Shown piece after piece: positions 18,319-26,874 of a DNA stretch of 64,000 nt. The DNA is from Porticoccus sp963974675. GTDB lineage: Bacteria > Pseudomonadota > Gammaproteobacteria > Pseudomonadales > Porticoccaceae. A program made the translations under genes and the position numbers. The notes below the pieces were generated by a model that searched no databases, was not told where the DNA came from, and worked only from the letters and a program-made list of their open reading frames with translations. Within the stretch, counting starts at the first letter, position 1. Every line of letters starts with the position of its first letter. The DNA lies in NCBI GenBank assembly GCA_963974675.1, contig CAXBDQ010000004.1:56705-120704 (forward strand), written 5' to 3'.

Positions 18319-18397
18319 ATAACTGTCCTTTATTAAAAACTGCTCTTGATTAAAAATCCGAATCTGTCAGCCATAGTAACTCAAAAGTAATGTAAAA

Positions 18398-18883
18398 TTA
18401 ATCGGCGGCTAGGTAATCACTTATAGGCCAAAGTAAAGGGCTGTCATTAGAAACTTGAGCGCCATTCAAGGTGGCTAAATATAGATTAAGATTTGCTACC
18501 TGCAATTCAATACCAATAGTATTACGCACAACAAAATCCTGACGCTGGCACCAACTATACAGAATTTTTTGGACCACCTGCTCTGCCATCAGTTCCACTT
18601 TTTGTATCTTGCTCACGTCTGTGTCACTTGACCATGATGAGGAGGCCATAAATCGTCGTACTGTTCGTAGAGGCTCGACCACATTGAAAACCCAATCTTC
18701 AATTTGCTCCTGCGCCTCTACCAGCTCTTTATATTCAAGCTGAACACCATAGCAACCAAGCCAACAGCAAAACAACAATACATTAACATTTGCCCCCTGC
18801 TGATCCTGATAAGCCAAACAACACTCTGCCACTTCTGGTCTCGCGTAATGCGCTAAAGAGTATTCCCAAAAAGGATTTTCCAA
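18398..18883 (-). CDS. TIGR02444 family protein
   Basis: 161-residue protein resembling the TIGR02444 family (DUF2390), with the characteristic opening FWEYSLAHYARPEVAECCLAYQDQQGANVN followed, as separate stretches, by VLLFCCWLG. The function is unknown. Four cysteines lie in the first 50 residues (AECCLAYQ and FCCWLGCYG), one of them a CCWLGC arrangement, which may be incidental. No signal peptide is seen. It precedes the FKBP gene on the same strand with an 80-bp gap and follows elbB by 31 bp, so it may be read from the elbB promoter. Confidence 0.7.
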   Translation of the reverse strand: MENPFWEYSLAHYARPEVAECCLAYQDQQGANVNVLLFCCWLGCYGVQLEYKELVEAQEQIEDWVFNVVEPLRTVRRFMASSSWSSDTDVSKIQKVELMAEQVVQKILYSWCQRQDFVVRNTIGIELQVANLNLYLATLNGAQVSNDSPLLWPISDYLAAD

Positions 18884-18914
18884 ATCACCGTCCCGTTAAT
18901 TCGAATGCTCTACC

Positions 18915-19577
18915 TTACTCCGCAACTTGATCTAATACAGCCCCCACCAACTTTTCGATGCCACTGGCTGCTTCACTGATGCTACCCGCCAACATATAAG
19001 CCGGTGTAGTCACCAAGTTATTGGTGCCATCAATACAAATATTGTTGACTGGACAAGGCTCATGTACAGCACCGGTGGCTTCAATAGCCGCGGCCGCTTC
19101 TAAATCTTGGCCAATGGTAAAGTGTGCCCCCTCACCAAATAGCTTGCCCACCATTACTGGGGCAATACACATGAGCCCCACAGGTTTTTTAGCTTGGTGC
19201 ATCCCCCGAACAAAACCAGCCAGATCATCATTTACAGTGAGCTCTGAGCCCTTGATAGCAAAATCACAAAGGTTTTTAGCTGCACCAAAACCACCAGGAA
19301 GAATGACCGCATCGAAATCCTCTACTCTGGCTTCAGATAAATCCTTAATTTCGCCCCGAACCAACCGAGCAGCTTCCACCAAAACATTTCGACTCTCACC
19401 CTCCGTCACTTCACCCGTAAGATGATTAATAACATGCATTTGTTGAATGTTTGGTGCAAAGCACTGCACTTGGGCGCCCGCTTTATCTAAACTCAACAAG
19501 GTAATGACGGACTCATAAATCTCTGAACCATCAAAAACACCACACCCTGATAAGATAACAGCCACTTTTTTGCTCAT
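18915..19577 (-). CDS. elbB: Isoprenoid biosynthesis glyoxalase ElbB (DJ-1/PfpI superfamily)
   Basis: 220-residue cytoplasmic protein of the ES1/ElbB family: KVAVILSGCGVFDGSEIYE at the N-terminus, VILPGGFGAAKNLCDFA in the middle and the nucleophile-elbow cysteine in KPVGLMCIAPVM near residue 138. E. coli ElbB has weak glyoxalase activity and is tied to isoprenoid production only by genetics. The ATG at 19577 has AAGGGG 7 nt upstream; a GTG one codon earlier would be too close. Probably cotranscribed with the downstream TIGR02444 gene. Confidence 0.88.
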   Translation of the reverse strand: MSKKVAVILSGCGVFDGSEIYESVITLLSLDKAGAQVQCFAPNIQQMHVINHLTGEVTEGESRNVLVEAARLVRGEIKDLSEARVEDFDAVILPGGFGAAKNLCDFAIKGSELTVNDDLAGFVRGMHQAKKPVGLMCIAPVMVGKLFGEGAHFTIGQDLEAAAAIEATGAVHEPCPVNNICIDGTNNLVTTPAYMLAGSISEAASGIEKLVGAVLDQVAE

Positions 19578-19691
19578 CACTTAGCCCCTTGCTTTGCATC
19601 AATTTGATTGACTAGAAATGTTCTATGATTAATAAATGTATCTGATTATATTCAGCCATCAGGGATTTTCCTATGGTTTGTCAAAGGAACA

Positions 19692-20537
19692 ATGCCGATG
19701 AACAATCAACTCAAATACCTCGTGGTGATGAAACCCACATCACCACGCCAAACAGCTCTATCCAAGGCAATTGCTTTGGCTCAAAAAACCAGTGTATCTA
19801 TTGAGGCTTTTGCCTGCGCTTATTTAGACGATAGTGAACTCAATCGACATGACTCACGCCAAAAAGCCAAACGCTCGGCAACACAAGTATTAAAAAATTG
19901 GGTCACCAATCAGTTAGCTTCGACGCCTTTACAGGAGGTCGCCGCATCCCAATGTGTTGAGTGGAACAGCGATTACCTTCTAGCCGCCTGCCACCGAGCT
20001 AAAGAAATTAATGCAAACTTGATCATTATGTGTTCTGAAGAAGAACTCGCAGAGGCACGAACGCTAATCCGTTTTGCCCCCTGTCCTGTACTGCTCACAC
20101 GTGCCAACAACCGTGCATTTGGCGGTATTGTTCTGGCCGCATTGGATACCCAACGAATTGACGATCCTCACACGGCACTTAACCATGCAGTGTTTGCTGC
20201 GGCTTTTAGCCTAGCAGCAGACACAGACAGCACGCTTCATTTAATTTGCGCTCTGGATGAAAAGGATGCTGTTGCCGCCCATTTGGGCTTTGAGTTCCTC
20301 GAGGATACCGAAGCAAAGCAAGCCGAAATAGCGGAATTTTATAACATTTCACAGAATCACGTTCATGTCCAAACCGGCAACCCTCGGCTCGTCATCAAAG
20401 AATGGGGGGACACCCTAGGTGCGGATGTATTGGTTATAGGCACCCATGCTAGGAAAGGTATTGCGGGAGCTTTACTTGGAAATACCGCCGAAAAAGTGCT
20501 CGCCGACGTTCACTGTGATGTCTTAGTTGTAAACTGA
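19692..20537 (+). CDS. Tandem universal stress protein (UspE-like)
   Basis: 281-residue protein with two Usp domains, residues about 1-140 and 145-281, the UspE layout. The C-terminal domain ends in GADVLVIGTHARKGIAGALLGNTAEKVL. Compared with the ATP-binding motif G-x2-G-x9-G-S/T, it has A in place of the second glycine and N after the last, so nucleotide binding may be weakened or lost. Start is ATG 19692 or 19698; AAAGGA lies just upstream of both. Divergent from elbB. Roles in stress survival are known for the family, but no specific partner is visible. Confidence 0.85.
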   Translation: MPMNNQLKYLVVMKPTSPRQTALSKAIALAQKTSVSIEAFACAYLDDSELNRHDSRQKAKRSATQVLKNWVTNQLASTPLQEVAASQCVEWNSDYLLAACHRAKEINANLIIMCSEEELAEARTLIRFAPCPVLLTRANNRAFGGIVLAALDTQRIDDPHTALNHAVFAAAFSLAADTDSTLHLICALDEKDAVAAHLGFEFLEDTEAKQAEIAEFYNISQNHVHVQTGNPRLVIKEWGDTLGADVLVIGTHARKGIAGALLGNTAEKVLADVHCDVLVVN

Positions 20538-20567
20538 TAGCACCGATTCCGATGAAGCCAGAATCAA

Positions 20568-21263
20568 CTAAACCACACGCCGGTACAATAAATCCCACAC
20601 CCCGTGGCCCAAACGTTCACCGCGCTGCTCAAACTTAGTCATTGGCCGGAATTCCGGGCGAGGAGAGTATTGAGCCGATCCCATCATATTTTCATAACCA
20701 TCAGCAGCTTCCATCACCTCTAGCATATGTTTCGCATAAGGCTCCCAATCTGTTGCCAGGTGTAAAATTCCTCCTAATTTAAGTTTAGCCCGTATCCTCT
20801 GCACAAAGTCTGTCTGAATCAAGCGCCGCTTTTTGTGTTTTGTTTTATGCCAAGGATCAGGAAAGTAAACCTGCAGGCGATCAATACTGGCATCCACAAT
20901 GCAATCTTCGAGCACATCAGTAGCATCAGCCAGATACACTCTGAGGTTTGGTAGCTCCAATTTACCTACATCACTAATTAAGCGCCCAACACCCGGTGAA
21001 TGCACTTCAATGCCAATAAAATCCTTCTCCGGTTCAGCCTGAACCATTTGCACTAGGGAGCCTCCCATACCAAAGCCGATTTCTAGTACTCGAGGCGCAC
21101 TGCGACCAAACTGCTCCTCAATGTCCAAGCAACCATCATGCAAGCTCAAACCATAGATAGGCCAATATTGGTCAAAGGCCAATTTTTGCCCGTCGGTCAT
21201 CCGACCAGATCGAACCACATAACTTCGAATAGATTTCTTTTTAAACTCTGGCCTGATATCCAA
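20568..21263 (-). CDS. trmB: tRNA (guanine-N7-)-methyltransferase
   Basis: SAM-dependent enzyme forming m7G46 in tRNA, 231 residues. The SAM-binding segment VLEIGFGMGGSLVQM and the acceptor-site motif QVYFPDPWHKTKHKKRRL are diagnostic, as is the ending TKFEQRGERLGHGVWDL. The N-terminal IRSYVVRSGRMTDGQ segment matches the family start. It is preceded 44 bp away by the DUF423 gene on the same strand. Confidence 0.94.
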   Translation of the reverse strand: MDIRPEFKKKSIRSYVVRSGRMTDGQKLAFDQYWPIYGLSLHDGCLDIEEQFGRSAPRVLEIGFGMGGSLVQMVQAEPEKDFIGIEVHSPGVGRLISDVGKLELPNLRVYLADATDVLEDCIVDASIDRLQVYFPDPWHKTKHKKRRLIQTDFVQRIRAKLKLGGILHLATDWEPYAKHMLEVMEAADGYENMMGSAQYSPRPEFRPMTKFEQRGERLGHGVWDLLYRRVV

Positions 21264-21307
21264 TACTGCTCTCCCTTATATTTATTGGCCATATCACAAT
21301 GAATGAC

Positions 21308-21706
21308 TTAACGATTACTCACTGATGACCGCTGTGCAGCAATAAATTTCACCAAGGCAAAAGACAGCACTAGCCAACCCATCAAAAATAGCCCCCCACC
21401 AATCGGCGTTATCATTCCAAGGGCTTTAATGCCGGTAATCACTAACAAGTAAAGACTGCCTGAAAAGAGTACAGTCCCCATCACAAATAACCAGCCAGCA
21501 ACACGCATTAAAGTGCCGGTACTCCGACTTTCCGCAATAACAATTGATAACAAGACCAACACATGAAACATCTGATACTGCACAGCCGTTTGCCAAATGC
21601 CAAGCATTTCTGGCGCCACCGTATTCCTCAAGGCATGCGCACCAAAGGCACCTAGTGCTACCGCAAGAAAACCAGACACCGTTGTTATTACTGCCAATAT
21701 TTTCAT
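21308..21706 (-). CDS. DUF423 membrane protein (YgdD-like)
   Basis: 132-residue inner-membrane protein of the DUF423 family: four hydrophobic segments, with the family start FLAVALGAFGAHALRN and the mid-protein VLLFSGSLYLLVITG-like stretch (MGTVLFSGSLYLLVITGIKA) followed by TPIGGGLFLMGWLVL. The function is unknown. It lies upstream of trmB and may share its transcript. Confidence 0.88.
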   Translation of the reverse strand: MKILAVITTVSGFLAVALGAFGAHALRNTVAPEMLGIWQTAVQYQMFHVLVLLSIVIAESRSTGTLMRVAGWLFVMGTVLFSGSLYLLVITGIKALGMITPIGGGLFLMGWLVLSFALVKFIAAQRSSVSNR

Positions 21707-21775
21707 TTACTCTCTCATTGAATAAAGTGATCGTTTTACATCACGCGCCTTCAAACAATATTTAGAAATTTTCAT

Positions 21776-21803
21776 AAAAAAAGCCGCAACAGATGCGGCT
21801 TTT
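21776..21803 (-). terminator. Terminator downstream of rpoH
   Basis: AAAAGCCGC, 6-nt loop, GCGGCTTTT with a seven-residue T-run on the minus strand, 24 bp beyond the rpoH stop. Confidence 0.85.
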
Positions 21804-21827
21804 CAGACTGGCAATCAGCTTACAAAC

Positions 21828-22682
21828 TCAAGCTTCCATTATTGCCCGTACTTTTTTCATCGCATTTTGTTCAAGCTGACGGATCCGTTCCGCAGACACG
21901 CTGTATTTATCAGCTAAATCATGCAGAGTGGCTTTGTCTTCTCCGAGCCAACGACTATGGATGATGTCACGACTACGCTCATCAAGCTCATGCAATGCTT
22001 CCGCCATACGCCCATAGCTATCCTGCTCAGAATCAGCCTGCTCAACCTGCAATGCTGGATCAGCACTTTTATCTTCTAGATACAATGCCGGTGCTTGATA
22101 AGCGCCATCATCATCGTCATCCGTCAGAGGATCAAACGCCGCATCACGCGCTGACAAACGTTTTTCCATCTCACGCACTTGAATGATGTCGACACCCAAG
22201 TCATCCGCTATGGCCTTAGCTTCATCATTGGTGAGCCAAGCTAAACGTTTTTTTGCGCCCCGCAAGTTGAAGAATAACTTCCGCTGAGCCTTAGTGGTTG
22301 CCACTTTAACAATGCGCCAGTTGCGCAATACATATTCGTGTATTTCTGCCTTGATCCAATGGACAGCGAAAGAAACTAGACGGACACCCTTTTCCGGGTT
22401 AAAGCGTTTAACCGCTTTCATCAAGCCAACATTACCTTCCTGAATCAGGTCACCCAGCGGCAAACCATACCCGTTATAGGATCGAGCAATATGCACAACA
22501 AAGCGAAGGTGGGACAAGACCAGTCGACGTGCAGCATCAAGATCTTCACGATAATAAAGATCCTCAGCAAGAGCACGCTCTTCATCAGCAGAGAGAACGG
22601 CAACAGCGTTCGCACCCTGCATATAAGTGGCTAGATTGGCTCCTGGAGCCATCCAATCTACAGCTTGAAGATTTTTATTCAT
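21828..22682 (-). CDS. rpoH: RNA polymerase heat-shock sigma factor
   Basis: Sigma-32, 284 residues, directing transcription of heat-shock genes. Region 2 shows LVLSHLRFVVHIARSYNGYG, GDLIQEGNVGLMKAV and FAVHWIKAEI; the RpoH-specific box reads QRKLFFNLRG; region 4 ends YSVSAERIRQLEQNAMKK. It follows the ftsY-ftsE-ftsX genes as in many gammaproteobacteria but has its own promoter: a strong sigma-E-type site lies at 22727-22754, matching E. coli where one rpoH promoter is sigma-E dependent. Regulation by leader RNA structure or DnaK-mediated turnover is usual for the family and not testable here. Confidence 0.96.
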   Translation of the reverse strand: MNKNLQAVDWMAPGANLATYMQGANAVAVLSADEERALAEDLYYREDLDAARRLVLSHLRFVVHIARSYNGYGLPLGDLIQEGNVGLMKAVKRFNPEKGVRLVSFAVHWIKAEIHEYVLRNWRIVKVATTKAQRKLFFNLRGAKKRLAWLTNDEAKAIADDLGVDIIQVREMEKRLSARDAAFDPLTDDDDDGAYQAPALYLEDKSADPALQVEQADSEQDSYGRMAEALHELDERSRDIIHSRWLGEDKATLHDLADKYSVSAERIRQLEQNAMKKVRAIMEA

Positions 22683-22726
22683 ATCAACCTCAAAATTTCA
22701 AGGACACATATTTTACCAGCTTGACG

Positions 22727-22754
22727 TTAGATTGCTAGAGCTTGAATAAGTTGC
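22727..22754 (-). promoter_or_regulatory. Sigma-E (RpoE/AlgU)-type promoter of rpoH
   Basis: On the minus strand GCAACTT, a 16-bp spacer and TCTAA, against the consensus GGAACTT-N16-TCTRA: one mismatch in the -35 box and a perfect -10. The start would fall near 22720, about 38 nt before the rpoH ATG at 22682. Same spacing as the two promoters of the sRNA pair at 60.7-61.0 kb. Confidence 0.75.
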
Positions 22755-22783
22755 CATGACCAGTTGTTTCAGATCAACCAATG

Positions 22784-23812
22784 TTATTTTGGTTCAATGC
22801 TAGATAGGTGCCTTGCAACGGCCAGCCAAGCACCCAACAGCCCCAAACCAGCCCCTATCAACAGCAGAGCAACCAAACCAACAAAACCCAGCCCTATCAG
22901 ATGAAAAAGGCTCTGATAAAGCTCTGCCAGGTGCCCCACAGGACCCGATATCCATTGAAGTCCCAGAGCAACCAAGACCCAGGCCAACATGCCGCCGATA
23001 ACCCCATACCAAATACCCGTATAGAGAAACGGGCGCCGGACGTAAGCATTGGTACCGCCGACAAGCTTGACCACGACAATTTCATCGCGACGATTCTCAA
23101 TGGCAAGTCGAATGGTATTACCTATAATCAGCAAAACGCCCAAGGCTAAAGCCAGCCCCAGAGAGAAGGCAAGCCGCTCCCCCACCTCTAACATAGCTTG
23201 CAATCGTTGCATCCATTTCATGTCTAGCATGACATCGTCCACGAGCGCCATACCTTGCAACTTGGCCACCAACGCCTCGCTGGCGACCAAATCATTTTGA
23301 AAGCGTGTCCCCGCCTGCACAATAAAGACCGGCGGCAGGGGGTTTTCATCCAACATGTCCAGCACATTGCCAAAACCCGAAAGAGAGCGAAACTCTTCCA
23401 GCGCTTGTTGTCGAGAAATATAGTCAACCTTAGCAATATCAACATCAGATACTAATTTTTTTTGCAGCTGGTCTATGGCTGTTTGGGTACTGTCAGTCTT
23501 GAGAAACACCGTCATTTGGGAAATGGTTTCCACACGACTACCCAATTGCTGCAGATTTATAACACCCACATAAAGAGCTGCGGGCAACCCCAAGGCTATC
23601 GCTACAACAAGAGATGTCATCAAGGTCTGAACGGGTTCAGCGGCTAAACGCTGAAATGTATTCAAAAATAATTGCCAGTGGTTTTGTAAATAACTTCTTA
23701 GTTTATCCAGAAAGACTGCCCGACCGTCTGATGCACCTCGGCGCCGCTCCCTAACAGGGGTTTTACTAGTAGGACTATTTTTCTCAGGCTTCCGGCGACG
23801 ATTACGCTTCAT
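22784..23812 (-). CDS. ftsX: Cell division ABC transporter permease FtsX
   Basis: Membrane subunit of the FtsEX complex that links the Z-ring to periplasmic amidase activation. About 342 residues: a basic cytoplasmic N-terminus, TM1 near residues 60-80 (QTLMTSLVVAIALGLPAALYVGV), a large periplasmic loop (about 85-215) that would bind EnvC-like activators, and three further TM segments. I use the ATG at 23812, which overlaps the ftsE end by 11 bp; another ATG at 23827 has no spacing for a ribosome site. Last gene of the ftsY-ftsE-ftsX set, before rpoH. Confidence 0.93.
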   Translation of the reverse strand: MKRNRRRKPEKNSPTSKTPVRERRRGASDGRAVFLDKLRSYLQNHWQLFLNTFQRLAAEPVQTLMTSLVVAIALGLPAALYVGVINLQQLGSRVETISQMTVFLKTDSTQTAIDQLQKKLVSDVDIAKVDYISRQQALEEFRSLSGFGNVLDMLDENPLPPVFIVQAGTRFQNDLVASEALVAKLQGMALVDDVMLDMKWMQRLQAMLEVGERLAFSLGLALALGVLLIIGNTIRLAIENRRDEIVVVKLVGGTNAYVRRPFLYTGIWYGVIGGMLAWVLVALGLQWISGPVGHLAELYQSLFHLIGLGFVGLVALLLIGAGLGLLGAWLAVARHLSSIEPK

Positions 23813-24479
23813 GTTCGGGCACCCCATCCTGTATCAGCCTACCCTGCTGTAGTTGTAACCGACGCACACCCATACGAGAGATCAAATCCACATCATGGGT
23901 TGCAATCAATACCGTGACGCCCACCTCGCGGAACTGACGAAATAAATCCATAATTTCTGCAGACAGTTCTGGGTCAAGATTCCCAGTAGGTTCATCCGCT
24001 AACAAAATTCGTGGCTTATGAACCACAGCACGAGCTATTCCCAAACGCTGTTGCTCACCGCCAGACAAGGCAATGGGATTCATTTTCTCTTTATCGAGCA
24101 AACCCACTTTATCCAAGGCAGCCCGCACCCTACGCCCGACTTCCCGGGGCTGATAACCAGACACCAGCAAAGGAAGCGCAACATTATCAAAGGCACTGCG
24201 ATCAAAGAGTAACTGGTGATTTTGGAACACAACTCCAACATTGCGACGATAGTAGGGTATTTGGCTACGATGAAGACGATTTAGGTTTTTACCGTTGACT
24301 AACAATTGGCCGTGGGTTGGCCTCTCCATCAGCATAATGAGCTTCAGCAAAGTGCTTTTCCCAGCACCAGAATGACCAATCAAAAAAGCCATTTCACCGG
24401 CACCAAGCTCCAGGCTCAAGCCATTTAAGGCCTCATAGCCGTTAGGATAACGCTTGCTGACCTTATCAAACTGAATCAT
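23802..24479 (-). CDS. ftsE: Cell division ATP-binding protein FtsE
   Basis: 225-residue ABC ATPase of FtsEX. Walker A GHSGAGKST, the Q-loop region VVFQNHQLLF, signature LSGGEQQRLGIARA and Walker B ILLADEPTGNLD are all intact, followed by the switch histidine in LIATHDVDL. ATP hydrolysis drives the FtsX periplasmic loop to activate septal peptidoglycan hydrolases. Overlaps ftsX and follows ftsY by 39 bp. Confidence 0.96.
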   Translation of the reverse strand: MIQFDKVSKRYPNGYEALNGLSLELGAGEMAFLIGHSGAGKSTLLKLIMLMERPTHGQLLVNGKNLNRLHRSQIPYYRRNVGVVFQNHQLLFDRSAFDNVALPLLVSGYQPREVGRRVRAALDKVGLLDKEKMNPIALSGGEQQRLGIARAVVHKPRILLADEPTGNLDPELSAEIMDLFRQFREVGVTVLIATHDVDLISRMGVRRLQLQQGRLIQDGVPEHEA

Positions 24480-24518
24480 AGGGTTCAGATAGTTTCATCG
24501 CCATTACTTGAGGCCTTC

Positions 24519-25646
24519 TCACTTACTACCGTTGTCAAATAAAGCATAGACGTACTCTCGTGCACTAAAGGGTTGTAAATCTTCAACACTTTCCCCCAAA
24601 CCCACAAAACGCACAGGAATACCAAAACGCTTACACAGCGAGAAGACAATACCACCCTTGGCGGTACCATCAAGTTTCGTCAATACTACACCCGTCACAG
24701 CAACCGTCTCATTAAATTCCTGCATTTGATTTACAGCATTTTGTCCGGTGCCCGCATCTAACACCAACAGCACTTCATGAGGCGCCGAATCATCCAGCTT
24801 AGTCATGACCCGCTTAACTTTCTTCAACTCTTCCATCAAATTACTTTTAGTGTGTAATCGCCCGGCTGTATCTGCTATCAGAATATCTATCTGGCGAGAC
24901 TGGGCAGACTCGATGGCATCAAAGATCACCGATGCACTATCGGCACCGGTGTGCTGGGCTACAACAGGGACATTATTACGCCCACCCCAGGATTGTAATT
25001 GCTCTACTGCCGCTGCTCTAAAAGTATCTCCCGCAGCCAACATAACCGACTTACCCTGATCCTGATAATATTTAGCCAGCTTACCAATAGTGGTGGTTTT
25101 ACCTACGCCATTAACGCCCACAACCAGAATGACAAACGGCCCTTTCTGAGCACCGAGAACCAAGGGCTGCTCACAGTGGCTGAGCTTGTCGACCATAGCA
25201 TTTTGCAACGCCATGAACAGGGCACGGCTATCCGCCAATTCTCGGCGTTTCACTCGTTCAGCCAAATCCTGAATGATTTCCACAGTGGATTCAATGCCCA
25301 CATCAGCCAACAATAACAGTGTTTCCAGCTCCTCCAAAAGCTCATCATCGATCTCCCTATCACCCAAAAATAAATTACCAAAACTACGCCCTGTTTTTGA
25401 TAATGCGCGGCGAAACCTCGACCGCATGGTTTCCTTAGGTTCGGTAATAGGTGGCTCGATGACTTCCTGCTCTTGATCAAGCAGATCCGGAGCATTCGCA
25501 TCTCCTGAGCTGTCTTCGGAAAAATCTACAGGCTTTTGACGGCGGAAACGCTGCAAAAATGAGCGTTTTTTATCTGGCTCATTATCCAACTTTTGTTCCA
25601 CCTCTGGAGCACTATTTTCGGTATTCTTTGAATCTGACTCAGACAT
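24519..25646 (-). CDS. ftsY: Signal recognition particle receptor FtsY
   Basis: SRP receptor GTPase, 375 residues, delivering ribosome-nascent chains to the inner-membrane translocon. An acidic, membrane-associating A domain (about 1-75) precedes the NG domain: G1 VVGVNGVGKTTTIGKLA, the DTFRAAAVEQL insertion, G3 DTAGRLH, G4 TKLDGTAKGG and the C-terminal FVGLGESVEDLQPF. First of the ftsY-ftsE-ftsX operon and divergent from rsmD, the conserved arrangement in gammaproteobacteria. Confidence 0.96.
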   Translation of the reverse strand: MSESDSKNTENSAPEVEQKLDNEPDKKRSFLQRFRRQKPVDFSEDSSGDANAPDLLDQEQEVIEPPITEPKETMRSRFRRALSKTGRSFGNLFLGDREIDDELLEELETLLLLADVGIESTVEIIQDLAERVKRRELADSRALFMALQNAMVDKLSHCEQPLVLGAQKGPFVILVVGVNGVGKTTTIGKLAKYYQDQGKSVMLAAGDTFRAAAVEQLQSWGGRNNVPVVAQHTGADSASVIFDAIESAQSRQIDILIADTAGRLHTKSNLMEELKKVKRVMTKLDDSAPHEVLLVLDAGTGQNAVNQMQEFNETVAVTGVVLTKLDGTAKGGIVFSLCKRFGIPVRFVGLGESVEDLQPFSAREYVYALFDNGSK

Positions 25647-25705
25647 CCTGTTTTCTCACTGGAAACTGGCGGTGTATGCTATCACTTTAGGAAGAGAAAA
25701 ACGCT

Positions 25706-26320
25706 TTGAAACGCCCTTATAAATCAACATCCACCTCAAAAAAATCACCCCAAAACCAGCTTCGTATTATCGGGGGTAAATGGCGGGGTCAGAAACTGAG
25801 CTTTGCCAACGCTGAAGGCCTTCGGCCCACAGGAGACCGAATCAGGGAAACCCTGTTTAACTGGCTGACACCGGTGATATCTGGAGCACATTGCCTAGAT
25901 CTCTTTGCCGGCTCTGGCGCCCTGGGAATTGAAGCACTATCCAGAGGGGCGATGAGCGCTACGTTGATCGAAAAAAACCGTACAGCCATTACACTCTTAC
26001 AACAAAGTTGTGCTCAACTGCATGCTGACAACGCCGACATTGTTCAAATGGATGCGCTCGACTGGCTAAAAAACACTAAACCCTCCAGCCAGAAGCCCAC
26101 AAAACTGTTTGATGTAGTATTTCTCGACCCCCCTTTTACCACTGAATTGCTACAGCCTTGCTGCGATTTGTTGCAGCAACACGGCCTTCTTGCCAATAAT
26201 GCCCATATTTATATCGAAATGGACAGCCAACAATCCGCACCAATAACATCTCCTTCTTGGAACCCTCTTCGCGAAAAGACCTCTGGGCAGGTAACTTACC
26301 GTCTGTACCGCTGTGATTGA
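25706..26320 (+). CDS. rsmD: 16S rRNA (guanine966-N2)-methyltransferase
   Basis: SAM-dependent rRNA methyltransferase, 204 residues, acting on G966 of the small subunit. RIIGGKWRGQKLSF and RPTGDRIRETLFNWL at the N-terminus, the SAM loop DLFAGSGALGIEALSRGA and the catalytic DPPF motif in VVFLDPPFTTEL are all present. It is divergent from ftsY and precedes coaD by 54 bp on the same strand, the usual rsmD-coaD pairing. Confidence 0.95.
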   Translation: MKRPYKSTSTSKKSPQNQLRIIGGKWRGQKLSFANAEGLRPTGDRIRETLFNWLTPVISGAHCLDLFAGSGALGIEALSRGAMSATLIEKNRTAITLLQQSCAQLHADNADIVQMDALDWLKNTKPSSQKPTKLFDVVFLDPPFTTELLQPCCDLLQQHGLLANNAHIYIEMDSQQSAPITSPSWNPLREKTSGQVTYRLYRCD

Positions 26321-26374
26321 GCCCGCAAGACAAAACAGATACCATGCCACCCCCACTTCGAGTAAAGAGCTAAC

Positions 26375-26857
26375 GTGAAAACAATTGTGTATCCAGGGAC
26401 CTTTGATCCCATCACTAATGGTCATGTGGACCTAGTAGAACGAGCCAGCCGTCTGTTTCACCGTGTCATTGTGGCTATTGCTAGCAGTAAAAGGAAAGAG
26501 CCACTCTTTAATCTTGAAGAACGTATCGGCTTGGCCAAAAAGGCATTGTCTCATCTCGATAATATCGAGGTATTGGGCTTCGACTACCTGTTGGTTAATT
26601 TTGTCAAAGATCACAATGCTGATGCAATACTCCGGGGGTTACGCGCCGTATCAGATTTTGAGTATGAATTTCAGCTGGCCAACATGAACAGGGCACTCTC
26701 GCCTGATGTAGAAAGTATCTTTCTTACTCCCTCGGAGAAGCTCTCTTATATTTCATCTTCCCTAGTGAAAGAAATCGGTTCTCTGGGCGGTGATATTAAT
26801 GCCTTTGTACCACCCTGTGTCAGAGATGCTTTAGCGAAAAAATTTATTCAAGATTAA
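26375..26857 (+). CDS. coaD: Phosphopantetheine adenylyltransferase
   Basis: Cytoplasmic nucleotidyltransferase forming dephospho-CoA from ATP and 4'-phosphopantetheine, 160 residues. The N-terminal YPGTFDPITNGHVDL carries the nucleotidyltransferase T/HxGH element (TNGH), RGLRAVSDFEYE is the substrate-binding segment and YISSSLVKEI the ISSTxxR-like motif (here with K in the last position). The start is GTG at 26375, preceded by AAGAG at 5 nt. It is convergent with mutM, 17 bp away. Confidence 0.95.
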   Translation: MKTIVYPGTFDPITNGHVDLVERASRLFHRVIVAIASSKRKEPLFNLEERIGLAKKALSHLDNIEVLGFDYLLVNFVKDHNADAILRGLRAVSDFEYEFQLANMNRALSPDVESIFLTPSEKLSYISSSLVKEIGSLGGDINAFVPPCVRDALAKKFIQD

Positions 26858-26874
26858 TCATTATTGGAAGCCTG

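Noticed and set aside
18319..18397. Sigma-E promoter for the FKBP lipoprotein
   Set aside because: E. coli fkpA is a sigma-E gene, but no GGAACTT-like box with a proper spacer was found in the 80-bp gap.
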